A stretch of 49,921 nucleotides of DNA, taken from NCBI RefSeq assembly GCF_014635025.1, contig NZ_BMCE01000009.1, positions 1-49,921 of the forward strand, read 5' to 3'. Positions within the stretch are counted from its first letter, which is position 1; each line of letters starts with the position of its first letter. Made by a program: the position numbers and the translations under genes. Shown here piece after piece: positions 8,132 to 16,699 of the stretch. The notes under the pieces were generated by a model. The model ran no database searches, was not told the DNA's origin, and saw only the letters and a list, made by a program, of their open reading frames with translations. This DNA is from Fictibacillus barbaricus (GTDB lineage: Bacteria > Bacillota > Bacilli > Bacillales > Fictibacillaceae).

Positions 8132-8525
8132 TTATTTTTTATGTACTTTAACAAATACTGAACCCAAATATTTTTCATTAACAATATGCATTTAACTTCC
8201 ACATACCTGGTATTAGTAAAGCTATACGTGACTGCGTGACTGCATCTGCACCATAGTATGGGAGTTCCACTTAATATAGTCTCAATTCAATGTGTGGGTT
8301 CCGAGGTATTTTCATACACTGCTTTAACCTTTAAACTTTTATTAGTAACATCTGCACCCCAATGCGCCACATATATTTATTTTCTTTATTAGGCTAAAAT
8401 CGATCAACTACAGAATTATCGTAAATAAAACCAATCTTATCTTTCTCCCTAATCATCGTGTAACTTCCAGACTCAAATGATGAACTTTCTTTCCAAATGT
8501 CTTTATTACAAGCAGTTGATCTACA
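8132..8525 (-). pseudogene. decayed DUF4871-like lipoprotein
   Basis: Reading the minus strand with frame changes gives a C-terminal fragment related to the lipoprotein at 1873-2388: FESGSYTMIREKDKIGFIYD, then HWGADVTNKSLKVKAVYENT, a GADAVT segment, then MWKLNA and LGSVFVKVHKK before a TAA at 8132-8134. Stops and shifts lie between these pieces. The N-terminus is missing: its 5' side is joined to the truncated secreted-protein gene upstream, so the end of that frame (after about 8525) is read out of frame from this pseudogene. Confidence 0.7.
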
Positions 8526-9691
8526 CCGAACATGTGTGCATACGCTTCAGAGATGTTCTTGTAAGCTGCTGCATAGTCTTTTCCAGTGTAGCTGTTGAAC
8601 GCTGCAAGCAGTTGATCAACGTGTACTTTTAAACCTTCCTCTAAGTCAGCTGCTTTTAGACGTCCTTCTGTTGCTGTATCTAGGAATGCTGCTTGTTCTG
8701 CTCGGTACTCATCTAGTTCCTTAATGGCCTTCTGTTTGCCTTCTTCGTCCTTTTCAGCTGTTGCTGTTACATAATCTACGAAATAGCCAATGTGGCTGCT
8801 CCAGATTTCTTTAAATTGAGCTGCACCTTCTGCACCATATACAGATTTTACTGCTGCAGTGATATCATCTGTGTTTTCGTTCAGTTCAGCTGCTGCTGCT
8901 TCAAAGTCTTTCGCACCATCAATACCTTTTTGCATCGTTAAAGCTGCTAGTGCTGCATGCGTAGAGAATACGTTGTTCAAGTCAGCTCGAAGGTCAGCTG
9001 CAGGGGTATCTACTGATTTATTTTCAAACTTCTCTGGGAACTGATCTGTGATTGCCCAAGATAAACCTTTTCCTGTCATGAACATGTGGTGCATAGCTTC
9101 TGTAATGTTGTCGTACGCTTTGTCATAGTCACCAGTTCGGTAGCTTTCAAACGCCCAAATCAGTTGATCCACGTGAACTTTTAATCCTTCTTCAAGGTCT
9201 TTTGCTTTTAAACGGCCTTCAGTAGCTTTATCAAGGAAATCAGCTTGTGTCACACGGTATTCATCTAACTCAACAAGTGCTTGCTTTCTTCCTTCTTCGT
9301 TATTTTTAGCCGTCGCGGTTACGTAATCTACGAAATAGCCGATATGGCTGCTCCAGATTTCTTTAAATTGAGCACCAGCTTCTTCACCATAAACAGATGC
9401 TACAGCTTTAGATAGTGCTTCTGTGTTTTGGTTAAGTTGACCGGCAGCTGCCTCAAAATCTTCTTTTCCGTCAATTCCTTTTTGCATCACTACTACTGCT
9501 AGGAACGCATGCTCTGATAAAAGAGTGTCCAACGATGCACGAAGATCGATTGCAGGGTTCGTTACCTCAGCTGACATATAACCTTTTCTGTGACTTTCGT
9601 GGCCATGCGCATCTACTACATTAAAAGTAGGGATTAATAAAGATACACTTAACGGGACCGCAATTAATGCTTTTTTTATTTTCTTATTCAT
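8453..9691 (-). CDS. secreted two-repeat helical protein, C-terminus chimeric
   Basis: An export signal (MNKKIKKALIAVPLSVSLLI...) is followed by a His-containing segment (HGHESHRKG) and two tandem repeats of about 155 residues. Each begins PA-DLRA-L, contains MQKGIDG and FKEIWSSHIGYFVDYVTATA, and ends in a LKVHVDQL helix. Such proteins are sometimes labelled copper amine oxidase in Bacillus genomes, but I see no amine oxidase motif. The start has AAGGAG upstream. In repeat 1 the MFM motif is followed by LSWAITDQFPEKF; in repeat 2 the sequence changes after AYAHMFG to an unrelated 25-residue tail read from the pseudogene beyond. The gene therefore appears truncated by a deletion joining two genes. 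Confidence 0.78.
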   Translation of the reverse strand: MNKKIKKALIAVPLSVSLLIPTFNVVDAHGHESHRKGYMSAEVTNPAIDLRASLDTLLSEHAFLAVVVMQKGIDGKEDFEAAAGQLNQNTEALSKAVASVYGEEAGAQFKEIWSSHIGYFVDYVTATAKNNEEGRKQALVELDEYRVTQADFLDKATEGRLKAKDLEEGLKVHVDQLIWAFESYRTGDYDKAYDNITEAMHHMFMTGKGLSWAITDQFPEKFENKSVDTPAADLRADLNNVFSTHAALAALTMQKGIDGAKDFEAAAAELNENTDDITAAVKSVYGAEGAAQFKEIWSSHIGYFVDYVTATAEKDEEGKQKAIKELDEYRAEQAAFLDTATEGRLKAADLEEGLKVHVDQLLAAFNSYTGKDYAAAYKNISEAYAHMFGVDQLLVIKTFGKKVHHLSLEVTR

Positions 9692-9906
9692 GTTTAACTC
9701 TCTCCTTATTTAATCTATTTTTTGATAGTTTCATAAAGCTAACGAAGAGAGTTTTGATTTGGATCACAATAATAAAAAAGTTTTTAAAATTTATTTTTTT
9801 GCCGACTACTTGCTAATAACTTTATTTCATAAACAAATGTTAGTTCTTTATTCTTTTCTTTATTTCTACTATCTTGCTCAATATAATGAAGGGTACATTC
9901 TTATTA

Positions 9907-9931
9907 CAGAAATGCACCCGATTGTTGATAA
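9907..9931 (+). repeat. attC-like repeat, right half only, copy 7
   Basis: CAGAAATGCACCCGATTGTT then GATAAG. Only the right half is left. It lies 17 bases after the TAA of a short decayed minus-strand frame. Confidence 0.7.
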
Positions 9932-9947
9932 GACTGCGGCTCCTAAA

Positions 9948-10130
9948 TTATTTGCAAACCCATACATATATAAATTTTTTCTTTTCTCCTCGTTGATACA
10001 TAACATTGTTTTCTGGGACATCAACGATTTCTAAAAGATTACCTCCTCCAACTTACATGTTTTTCTTGAAGCCATGTTCTCTAGATTACATGTAATAATC
10101 AGTTTTTCCATACTGTGAGCATGTGCTACT
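9948..10130 (-). pseudogene. unrecognised decayed minus-strand gene fragment
   Basis: A 35-codon open stretch (VGGGNLLEIVDVPENNVMYQ, then RGEKKKFIYVWVCK) ends in a TAA just ahead of half-repeat copy 7. That is the usual gene-then-repeat order on this strand. Stops interrupt it upstream. The family is not recognised and the coding call is tentative. Confidence 0.3.
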
Positions 10131-10190
10131 TTCTTTATTAGGTACCATCAGCATTTTAGAAAAATCGTACGCTAAGGACTCAATATGATT

Positions 10191-10238
10191 AAAAAAGCCG
10201 ATTTCCCGTACAGTAAGGAAAAGGAAACCGACTTTTTT
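10191..10238 (-). terminator. intrinsic terminator, minus strand
   Basis: In minus-strand RNA, AAGUCGGUUUCC pairs along its full length (two G-U pairs) with GGAAAUCGGCUU, followed by a U run. It lies downstream of the DUF4188 relic. Confidence 0.65.
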
Positions 10239-10329
10239 AGGAGCCTTTCAATTAAGTGGTCGAAGATTGTTAAAACTAGTTACTTGTTTCAAATTAAACT
10301 TGTATTCACCTAAAAAGTTTATCATGGCT

Positions 10330-10490
10330 TCAGTTTAGAAGTGAGATGTGAGTCAAGAAATACTCATGATAAATACCAACGGTTCCATCGTTTCCTATTT
10401 TATTATTAAATTCTTTCCAGGCAACCAAATGTGTTTTTACCATGTGCGTAGGCTTCGAGCTGTTCAAAACTTCTCCAATATTGAATCAGG
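10330..10490 (-). pseudogene. relic of a DUF4188 (monooxygenase-like) protein
   Basis: Pieces in different minus-strand frames give QYWRSFEQLEAYAHGKNT, then AWKEFNNKIGNDGTVGIYHE. These match the conserved core that I associate with DUF4188 proteins. Both ends and the reading frame are lost. It is followed by a terminator at 10191-10238. Confidence 0.6.
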
Positions 10491-10518
10491 GTTATCCTTT
10501 TCCAACTAAAATGAAACT

Positions 10519-10639
10519 CCGCAAAATTCCCAAATATCAAAGGAATTTGTTATATAAAGACTTTTTCTCACTATATCCTCAATATTCTATGTTTAATGAG
10601 TCGATTAGTAATTATCCAGACTTTCACTCTTTAAAATAA
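10519..10639 (+). pseudogene. C-terminal fragment of the 134-aa family, plus strand
   Basis: KIPKYQRNLLYKDFFSLYPQ followed by YSMFNESIS is nearly identical, also at DNA level, to residues 78-107 of the intact protein at 47710-48114. It lies on the opposite strand to the intact copy and carries no N-terminal part. It is the third trace of this family in the window. Confidence 0.75.
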
Positions 10640-10654
10640 ATTTTATATATTAAC

Positions 10655-10685
10655 TTGACCCTTACGTCACGTAATGGTTTATATT
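10655..10685 (+). promoter_or_regulatory. MerR-type promoter with 19-bp spacer and operator dyad
   Basis: A -35 TTGACC (10655-10660) and a -10 TATATT (10680-10685) are separated by 19 bp. The spacer region holds the dyad ACCCTTACG-TCA-CGTAATGGT (10658-10678; 8 of 9 positions pair). Over-long spacing with a centred dyad is the known signature of MerR-family control, in which the regulator twists the DNA to align the two boxes. It precedes the merR gene itself, so autoregulation of the operon is expected. Confidence 0.75.
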
Positions 10686-10723
10686 AAAGCCACCGGTAAT
10701 TAATATTCGCGCGAAATGAGGGG

Positions 10724-11224
10724 ATGATCATTGCAGGTAAGAAATATTGGAAAGTTGGGGAACTTGCCAAATTAACAGGGTTAACCGTTCGAACATTGCG
10801 GTATTATGATCAAATTGGCTTGTATTCTCCATCTGGATATTCTAACTCAGGATACAGGTTGTATAACGAATCTGACCTTTCACGCCTTCAACAAATACTC
10901 GCATTAAAGGAACTAGGTTTATCACTCGATGAAGTTAAATCGATTCTAGCTGATGACAATTACAATCCATTCAAAATTGTATCGCTTCAAATCGATCGAC
11001 TTAGAGAACATATCAGAATTCAACAGAAGCTTTTAAAAGAATTACAAAATGTAACGAGTCTGATGGAAATGGAAGAGCCGTTGGCGGTTGAGGATTTCAC
11101 AAAATTATTAAGCATGATGAAAAAGAGCCATGAAAAGTTTTTTACTGAACGACGATCAAGTATGGAGCACCACTTCGACAAGCTAGGCGACTTTCTCGAC
11201 AAGCATTCAAATGATCCAACCTAA
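10724..11224 (+). CDS. MerR-family transcriptional regulator
   Basis: A 166-residue MerR-family activator/repressor. The winged helix-turn-helix spans residues 9-75 (VGELAKLTGLTVRTLRYYDQ, then GLYSPSGYSNSGYRLY), followed by a coiled-coil helix around residues 80-115 and a helical C-terminal end. No cysteine pattern for metals is visible, so a small organic ligand is more likely. GAGGGG directly abuts the ATG at 10724; an in-frame ATT at 10730 would have better spacing. It heads an operon with an SRPBCC protein and an MFS exporter and probably controls their expression. Confidence 0.9.
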   Translation: MIIAGKKYWKVGELAKLTGLTVRTLRYYDQIGLYSPSGYSNSGYRLYNESDLSRLQQILALKELGLSLDEVKSILADDNYNPFKIVSLQIDRLREHIRIQQKLLKELQNVTSLMEMEEPLAVEDFTKLLSMMKKSHEKFFTERRSSMEHHFDKLGDFLDKHSNDPT

Positions 11225-11236
11225 AGGGAGGAATAA

Positions 11237-11701
11237 ATGATGAACAAACGCTTTGCAACACACGACACTTTTGTTATTGAAAAGACCTATAATACTCCAC
11301 CTGAACGAGTGTTCGCCGCCTGGGCAGATCCCGCAGCCAAGGCAAAGTGGTTTCCGAAGGCTGACGAATTCGACTTTCGAGTTGGCGGGCGTGAGTACAA
11401 TCAAGGTGGTCCCAAAGGAGGACCAGTCTTTACCTTTGATGCTTGCTACCAGGAGATTGTTCCGGATCAGCGTATCGTCTATTCCTATACGATGGATCTT
11501 GATGAAATACGTATATCGGTATCCGTGACCACGGTGGAGTTCAAGCATACAGAAGCTGGCACTCAGCTCATCTACACCGAACAAGGAGTCTTCCTCGATG
11601 GCCATGATACGGCAGCTCAGCGTGAACACGGCACGAAGATTATGCTAGACAAACTGGGCGAGTATCTACAGAAAGAGTCAACAGTGGAGAAAAATCGATG
11701 A
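11237..11701 (+). CDS. SRPBCC / AHSA1-type START-like protein
   Basis: A 154-residue protein of the SRPBCC superfamily (activator of Hsp90 ATPase homologue 1-like). The hallmark start FVIEKTYNTPPERVFAAWAD, then KAKWFP, is followed by a beta-rich helix-grip fold with FTFDACYQEIVPDQRIVYSY and a C-terminal helix. Members bind hydrophobic ligands. It has GGGAGG upstream of two ATGs, lies 12 bases after merR and overlaps the MFS start by four bases (ATGA). A ligand-handling role tied to the exporter is inference. Confidence 0.88.
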   Translation: MMNKRFATHDTFVIEKTYNTPPERVFAAWADPAAKAKWFPKADEFDFRVGGREYNQGGPKGGPVFTFDACYQEIVPDQRIVYSYTMDLDEIRISVSVTTVEFKHTEAGTQLIYTEQGVFLDGHDTAAQREHGTKIMLDKLGEYLQKESTVEKNR

Positions 11702-13293
11702 CGAATGATATGACCGGGTCTAACCAGCAGGCGGGCATTCGGGAGTGGATCGGGCTAGCGGTATTGGTTCTGGCATCCTTGCTTGTTGCAATTGATCTCT
11801 TCGTTCTGGTTTTGGCCCTACCATATTTGAGTGCAGATCTGGGTGCCAGTAGTGTTGAACAGTTGTGGATTATGGACATATACGTGTTCATGGTAGCAGG
11901 GTTTTTGATTACGATGGGAACTCTGGGAGATCGTATCGGTCGTCGTAAACTACTTTTGATTGGTGCCGCTACATTCGGAATTAGTTCACTGGTTGCTGCA
12001 TTCTCCACAAGTCCTGAAATGTTGATAGGAGCCCGTGCTTTGCTAGGGGTTGCGGGAGCTACTCTAGCCCCCTCCACCCTGGCATTGATCAGTAACATGT
12101 TTGTCAATCCCAGCCAACGTGGTGTAGCCATCAGTATTTGGATGGTCGGTGCCATGGTTGGAGCTGCCATCGGTCCATTAGTTGGTGGAGTAATGCTGGA
12201 AAATTTCTGGTGGGGATCAGTATTCTTACTGGGTGTACCGGCGATGGTGCTGTTACTTCTACTTGGACCATTACTATTACCAGAGTATCGTGACACTAAT
12301 GCCGGCCGTATCGACCTGGCAAGTGTTTTCCTGTCTCTTGCTGCTATCCTTCCAATCATATATGGAATTAAAGAACTGTCAAAGGACGGCTGGCAAACGT
12401 TGAGTATCGTAGCGATTATATTCGGCTTAATTGTTAGTGTGATATTCCTACGTCGACAGCGAGCACTGAATGATCCATTGTTGGACCTGCGCCTGTTTTC
12501 CAGCCGTTCGATAAGTACTGCTTTAGGAGGCCAGTTGTTCGTTCCCATGCTGATGGGTGTGATTATGTTGCTGGTCACTCAATATCTCCAGCTGGTTGAG
12601 GGACTGACACCATTGAGAACAGCCATCTGGATGCTGCCCACAGTAGCAGCACAAATTATTAGTTTCATGATGTCCCCACTCCTAGCACGTCGAATACGAC
12701 CTGCATACTTAATTGGGGCAGGATTAGCGTTCTCGGTGACAGGTCTCTTTTTACTTACCCAGGTTAATGAAGCCTCAGGGTTTGCAATATTAGTGACAGG
12801 TTATGCTCTTACCAACTTCGGGGGTGGACCAATAATGACACTGTCTACTAATATGATAATTGGAGCAGTTCCACCTGAGAAAGCGGGATTAGCAGGTGGG
12901 ATGTCTCAGACAAGCGCCGAATTTGGCTTCGCACTGGGACTTGCTGTACTGGGAAGCGTCGGAACAGCTGTGTACCGTAACCAGATTGCTGACAACATTC
13001 CAGTTGATACTCCACCTAAGGCGGCCGAGGCTGCTCGTGACACCCTGGTAGGCGCTACGGAAGCAGCCCAAAAACTCTCTGATCCACTGGGTACGGAACT
13101 TCTCGCCGTCGCTAGGGAAGCTTTCACCAGTGGGATGAATACAGTCGCGACAGTAAGTGCAATCATGTTGATTGGTGTAGCAATTTTCACTGTGTCACTA
13201 CTGCGGCATATTCCACCCAGTGAAGCAACTCAGTCGGAACAGGACGATAGCATTTCAGCAACCGTACCCAGAACCGAACATCAACCAAGCTAG
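11698..13293 (+). CDS. 14-TM MFS drug exporter (DHA2 family)
   Basis: A 531-residue multidrug-type proton antiporter of the DHA2 family, resembling SmvA/QacA-type exporters. Motif A appears as GDRIGRRK (about residue 79), motif C as ARALLGVAGATLAPSTLALI (about 113), and an acidic residue lies in TM1 (VAIDLFVLVLALPYL). Fourteen hydrophobic segments fit the length. Its start overlaps the previous stop. Base composition is visibly more GC-rich than the flanking array, which suggests that this three-gene operon was acquired as a unit. The substrate is unknown. Confidence 0.9.
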   Translation: MTNDMTGSNQQAGIREWIGLAVLVLASLLVAIDLFVLVLALPYLSADLGASSVEQLWIMDIYVFMVAGFLITMGTLGDRIGRRKLLLIGAATFGISSLVAAFSTSPEMLIGARALLGVAGATLAPSTLALISNMFVNPSQRGVAISIWMVGAMVGAAIGPLVGGVMLENFWWGSVFLLGVPAMVLLLLLGPLLLPEYRDTNAGRIDLASVFLSLAAILPIIYGIKELSKDGWQTLSIVAIIFGLIVSVIFLRRQRALNDPLLDLRLFSSRSISTALGGQLFVPMLMGVIMLLVTQYLQLVEGLTPLRTAIWMLPTVAAQIISFMMSPLLARRIRPAYLIGAGLAFSVTGLFLLTQVNEASGFAILVTGYALTNFGGGPIMTLSTNMIIGAVPPEKAGLAGGMSQTSAEFGFALGLAVLGSVGTAVYRNQIADNIPVDTPPKAAEAARDTLVGATEAAQKLSDPLGTELLAVAREAFTSGMNTVATVSAIMLIGVAIFTVSLLRHIPPSEATQSEQDDSISATVPRTEHQPS

Positions 13294-13378
13294 TTTCGGC
13301 TTTCTATGCATAAAGATGTTTCGCCAACTTCCCCATTAGTGGGTCTGCCTTAGATCCCTTCAACTGCTTCAGAACTGT

Positions 13379-13645
13379 TTGGTGTATATCAACACGTTGA
13401 AAATCCAAAAGACGATGAAGGAACATGGATGGCTTGAGAAGATGACACAAGAGGATTTATGCGCACTTTCTCCTTTAATTTATAACCATATTACTCCTTA
13501 TGGTAGATTTGACGTTGATCTTGATCAGCATTTGCCTTGTAAAAAGCCCATCAATGATGGGCTTAATTCCATTTATTGGACAGATGGCCCAAAATCAATG
13601 GATGCTACCTTTACCCATTTAAGTCCTTATTTCAATAAAAAATAG
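13379..13645 (+). pseudogene. C-terminal fragment of a Tn3-family transposase
   Basis: VYINTLKIQKTMKEHGWLEK, MTQEDLCALSPLIYNHI and PYGRFDVDLDQHLP match the last 50 or so residues of Tn3-family TnpA. The upstream 900 or more residues are missing. After LP the frame reads through a hairpin (13544-13564) into non-homologous sequence, so the true end was probably near 13540. It is a mobile-element relic located between the MerR operon and repeat copy 8. Confidence 0.8.
13544..13564 (+). terminator. hairpin after the transposase relic
   Basis: Perfect 9-bp stem AAGCCCATC/GATGGGCTT with loop AAT and a preceding A run. Probably a terminator acting on both strands. Confidence 0.6.
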
Positions 13646-13689
13646 CATTTCTCCTTCTTAAAGAAATGCACCCGATTGTTGAATAACTA
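13630..13689 (+). repeat. attC-like spacer repeat, copy 8
   Basis: Full copy: TTCAATAAAAAATAGCATTT, CTCCTTCTTAAAGAAATGC, then ACCCGATTGTTGAATAACT. Confidence 0.92.
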
Positions 13690-13903
13690 AAATTACTTTT
13701 TTCATTCCTTTTCTACAAAGCTATAAAGAATCTCGCTAACAATCTTTTAATAACAAATTTTCCCGAAGTCTACCCTTCTCTGGTTTATTCCCCAGTTATT
13801 AAATTTTTTATATTTGATGTCTTTTAAAAATATCTTACGTCCAGCTTGTAGGAATGATAAAATTAGCAATATTCAAAATTCGATAATAAAAGGAGTTCTA
13901 TTA

Positions 13904-14743
13904 ATGACCAAAGTCTGTGAAATTATCACAAAAATTTCTTCGTCTTTTTCGGAATTAGATGAAGTTGGAGGCGTATTACTTTCAGGCTCTTTATCTACTA
14001 ATACTCAAGATGAAAATTCCGATATTGACCTTTACATCTACTCTGATAAAGAAATTTCTCCTGGTAAAAGAAAGTCGATATTGGATGCCTATTCTGACTA
14101 CATGGAAATTAACAATCAATATTGGGAGACGGAAGACGATGGCGAACTTAGAAGTCCTCAAATCGGGATTGAAATCATTTACCGAAATTTCGCTTGGATT
14201 GAAAGAGAATTAAATAAAACGTTGGTGGATTATGAAGCAAAGGTTGGCTATTCAACTTGTTTTTGGAGCAACTATTTACATTCAGAAATATTATATGACC
14301 GAGATGAACGGTTAAAAAAGTTACAGAAAAAAGTTACTATGACGTTTCCATTCCAGCTCAAAAAGAATATCATCGCCAAAAACTATCCTCTCTTAAGGGA
14401 TAGTATTACGTCCTACTATTACCAAATTGAGAAGGCTCTTAAGAGAAATGACTACATAAGTATCAATCATAGAGTGACGGAGTTCCTTGCGAGTTATTTT
14501 GACGTGTTATTCGCAATCAATGAGTTACCACATCCAGGCGAGAAAAAATTAATATCGATTGTTCAGAAACAATGTAATTTTATTCCGTACAATATGGAGG
14601 ATAACATCAAACGCATATTAACCAATAACACTCATTCATTGTTAGAAGACATCCATACTTTAATTGATAATTTAGATACACTTTTAAAACAACAACAATT
14701 GTTACCTTTAGGGAATAAATTTTTTGTTACGAATAATAAGTAA
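13904..14743 (+). CDS. nucleotidyltransferase-fold protein (antibiotic NTase-like)
   Basis: A 279-residue protein with a DNA polymerase beta-type nucleotidyltransferase signature: GGVLLSGSLS near residue 24, then NSDIDLYIY near 38, providing GS and the DxD metal pair. A helical C-terminal half follows, as in aminoglycoside and lincosamide nucleotidyltransferases. The substrate is not deducible. I choose ATG 13904 because AAAGGAG stands upstream; the frame is open back to 13814 without a good site. It is one of the few plus-strand genes in the array and has its own terminator at 14760, consistent with the repeat hairpin reading the other way. Confidence 0.82.
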   Translation: MTKVCEIITKISSSFSELDEVGGVLLSGSLSTNTQDENSDIDLYIYSDKEISPGKRKSILDAYSDYMEINNQYWETEDDGELRSPQIGIEIIYRNFAWIERELNKTLVDYEAKVGYSTCFWSNYLHSEILYDRDERLKKLQKKVTMTFPFQLKKNIIAKNYPLLRDSITSYYYQIEKALKRNDYISINHRVTEFLASYFDVLFAINELPHPGEKKLISIVQKQCNFIPYNMEDNIKRILTNNTHSLLEDIHTLIDNLDTLLKQQQLLPLGNKFFVTNNK

Positions 14744-14759
14744 GTTGAAAATAAAACCA

Positions 14760-14785
14760 AAACCCACCTCTTTGGAGATGGGTTT
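14760..14785 (+). terminator. terminator of the nucleotidyltransferase gene
   Basis: AAACCCACCTC/GAGATGGGTTT with loop TTTG and one mismatch, followed by ATTTAT. It lies 17 bases after the stop. Confidence 0.7.
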
Positions 14786-14831
14786 ATTTATGATTTACAT
14801 TCTACAATAATTACAGCAGAATCTTCAACTA

Positions 14832-14852
14832 ACGCACCCGTTTGTTGAACAA
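14832..14852 (+). repeat. attC-like repeat, right half, copy 9
   Basis: CGCACCCGTTTGTTGAACAA is kept; the hairpin left arm is not recognisable. Confidence 0.75.
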
Positions 14853-14909
14853 GGACTTAATTTGTTTATGGAATACATTAATAGGGTGGTAACTCCGCTA
14901 CTCTTTTAT

Positions 14910-16319
14910 TTACGGCAAAAACTTGAGACTTGAAGTTATTTTCTTAATATGCCGCTCGTCTGCCCATAAGATAAAGTAATTGTAATCTGTTTCTTGGATT
15001 TGAATCGGCTTTGGATACCTTACGATCAAAGCGGCCTGTCTCAACATTTCTGCCGGTTGATCGGCAGAAGGAAAAATGAGGCATGCCTCTTGGTTTTGAA
15101 TTTGTGTTTTAAAAATGCTGGGCCGTGAACCGTATGGCATTAATGGGTGGGAAGCTTCCCCGCGGCACACCTCATTAATGCTACCACCTGATGAAATAGC
15201 TGAAATTTGAAAAAAGCCGTCAACACCTTCGTATCTTTCATCATTTACTTTTTGCCAATGCGACGGATATAGAAATTTTACCTTGTAGACTGGGTTGGTA
15301 TATGTCTTTCTGGATACATCAATAATAGGAGTAGGTGACCATTGCAGAGCCATAATTCTAACTCCTTCAATCAGCCGAATAGGGACAGGGTGTTTAAAAT
15401 CAAAAACCCACATTTCATGGGCAAATTCCTGTTCAGTACAACCAGAAAGATAAGCAATTTTCCTTCCATCCGGTGACCATGTAATAGGTGTAGCAAAACA
15501 ATTGGAGACTGCCCATATCCTGTCATTTTCTGCTTGACGCCCGACGGTTCTGACCTGCGAAAAATATCCCGTATCGTTAGAAGCAGTAGCACTGTATGCA
15601 ATTTTCAAAGAATCAGGAGACCATTTCGGGAAGTAGTTTTTTGCGAGTGGTCCCCCTTTCACTTCAAACACATTACTTGTTGAAAGCTCCACGGTGTGAA
15701 TGATCGAGATACTGACGCCAGGCGTTGTATAAAGCGCAAAAGTTCCGTCAGGAGATAGCTGGGCATTATGAAGAGGGCCCTCCGTGTTACTGGTAATTTT
15801 CTGTTTCTCGGATCCATCTGTTCGAATCCGGAAAAGCTGACTGATTCCGGATGCATCTGGTGCTTGAAACAGCAGTTCCACACCGTTTGGAAACCACTGT
15901 ACATCAGATGAGCCAGGCAGTATAATGCTTCCTACCTCGTGTGACGTGACGTTATACAAGATAATGTGGTTCTGCTTCGTATATGCCAATCTTTCGCTAT
16001 CGGGCGACCAATCCAATGCGAAATCCGCCTCTTCCTCCAGCTGGTCTATATTGCTAATTAAGCCGGTCGTAAGATGTATAATATAGAGGATTCTGTTCCT
16101 CCCTACAAAAGCGATTTTACTACTATCCGGCGACCATACTGGATTCGAAAACGAATCCCCCAATTCATTTGTCAGCTGTACATTCACGCCATTTCGAGTG
16201 TTAAATAACCAAATATCAAAATCCCCTCCACGGTCGGATGTATAAGCAATCAGCCCATAGCCGCCAGACAAGACCTTATCAACAGAGCGTACGGTATTAA
16301 AAAAATACAACGTTACCAC
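14910..16319 (-). CDS. TolB-like beta-propeller protein, 469 aa
   Basis: Contains PD40/WD40-like TolB repeats, seen as successive WSPDS or SPDG motifs (near residues 65, 108, 195, 240 and 285), which suggests a six-bladed propeller over residues 20-340. A C-terminal domain of about 120 residues carries YPSHWQKVNDERYEG. The start is GTG with GGAA close upstream. The N-terminus is short and mildly hydrophobic, without a clear signal peptide, so the real protein may have lost a few residues. Propellers of this type bind proteins or ligands; the function here is unknown. Confidence 0.82.
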   Translation of the reverse strand: MVTLYFFNTVRSVDKVLSGGYGLIAYTSDRGGDFDIWLFNTRNGVNVQLTNELGDSFSNPVWSPDSSKIAFVGRNRILYIIHLTTGLISNIDQLEEEADFALDWSPDSERLAYTKQNHIILYNVTSHEVGSIILPGSSDVQWFPNGVELLFQAPDASGISQLFRIRTDGSEKQKITSNTEGPLHNAQLSPDGTFALYTTPGVSISIIHTVELSTSNVFEVKGGPLAKNYFPKWSPDSLKIAYSATASNDTGYFSQVRTVGRQAENDRIWAVSNCFATPITWSPDGRKIAYLSGCTEQEFAHEMWVFDFKHPVPIRLIEGVRIMALQWSPTPIIDVSRKTYTNPVYKVKFLYPSHWQKVNDERYEGVDGFFQISAISSGGSINEVCRGEASHPLMPYGSRPSIFKTQIQNQEACLIFPSADQPAEMLRQAALIVRYPKPIQIQETDYNYFILWADERHIKKITSSLKFLP

Positions 16320-16567
16320 TTCCTATACATAAATTAATTCCAGTTTTGTCAACCTAACATCTGTCTGCCATATCGTATTCTTATATGTAATATGAGGTTC
16401 AAAATAGGTTGAAGAAACTCATAAAGGATAATATGTAATTCCAACAGCTGAAACATATCGTTTTTATGATATAGCTAACAAAATTAAATAAAATAAAGCC
16501 TTATCGATTTTCGATAAGGTCTAACAGTAGTAAGTCTAAAAATCAACCTGATATATTGGCTAACTGA
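16320..16567. other. gene-free stretch with one hairpin
   Basis: AT-rich sequence upstream of the TolB-like gene. The only clear element is the hairpin CCTTATCGA/TCGATAAGG at 16499-16519; its flanks lack a good T run for the plus strand. Confidence 0.5.
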
Positions 16568-16697
16568 TTAATTCAAACGTTTAAGTCCTTCAACCGTGGT
16601 TGAACTTAAAGCTTTTTTTGTATGGTGTTTTTCTTCGTAAAAAGGCTTGAACCTGACTTTCTTCTTTCGCTACATCCAGACCAATGACTGGATCCAT
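16568..16697 (-). pseudogene. N-terminal relic of an IS110-family transposase
   Basis: The minus strand from ATG 16697 reads MDPVIGLDVAKEESQVQAFL, then RRKTPYKKSFKFNH, then after a small frameshift VEGLKRLN. This is the start of an IS110-family (DEDD) transposase; GLDVAK holds the first catalytic aspartate. The rest of the element is gone. The start codon is only 3 bases from repeat copy 10, which lacks its left half, so the element may have sat inside the repeat. Confidence 0.75.
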
Positions 16698-16699
16698 TG

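Noticed and set aside
9759-10034. Plus-strand frame of 91 codons
   Set aside because: It runs through half-repeat copy 7 and AT-rich DNA, has no ribosome binding site, and a better minus-strand relic overlaps it.
11640-12578. Minus-strand open frame of 312 codons
   Set aside because: Antisense shadow of the MFS exporter; composition is basic and low-complexity with no start signal.
16577-16618. Hairpin TTTAAGT..TTCAACC/GGTTGAA..ACTTAAA followed by seven T, looks like a plus-strand terminator
   Set aside because: The stretch is coding sequence of an IS110 transposase relic on the minus strand (KKSFKFNH, VEGLKRLN), so the palindrome is probably coincidental.
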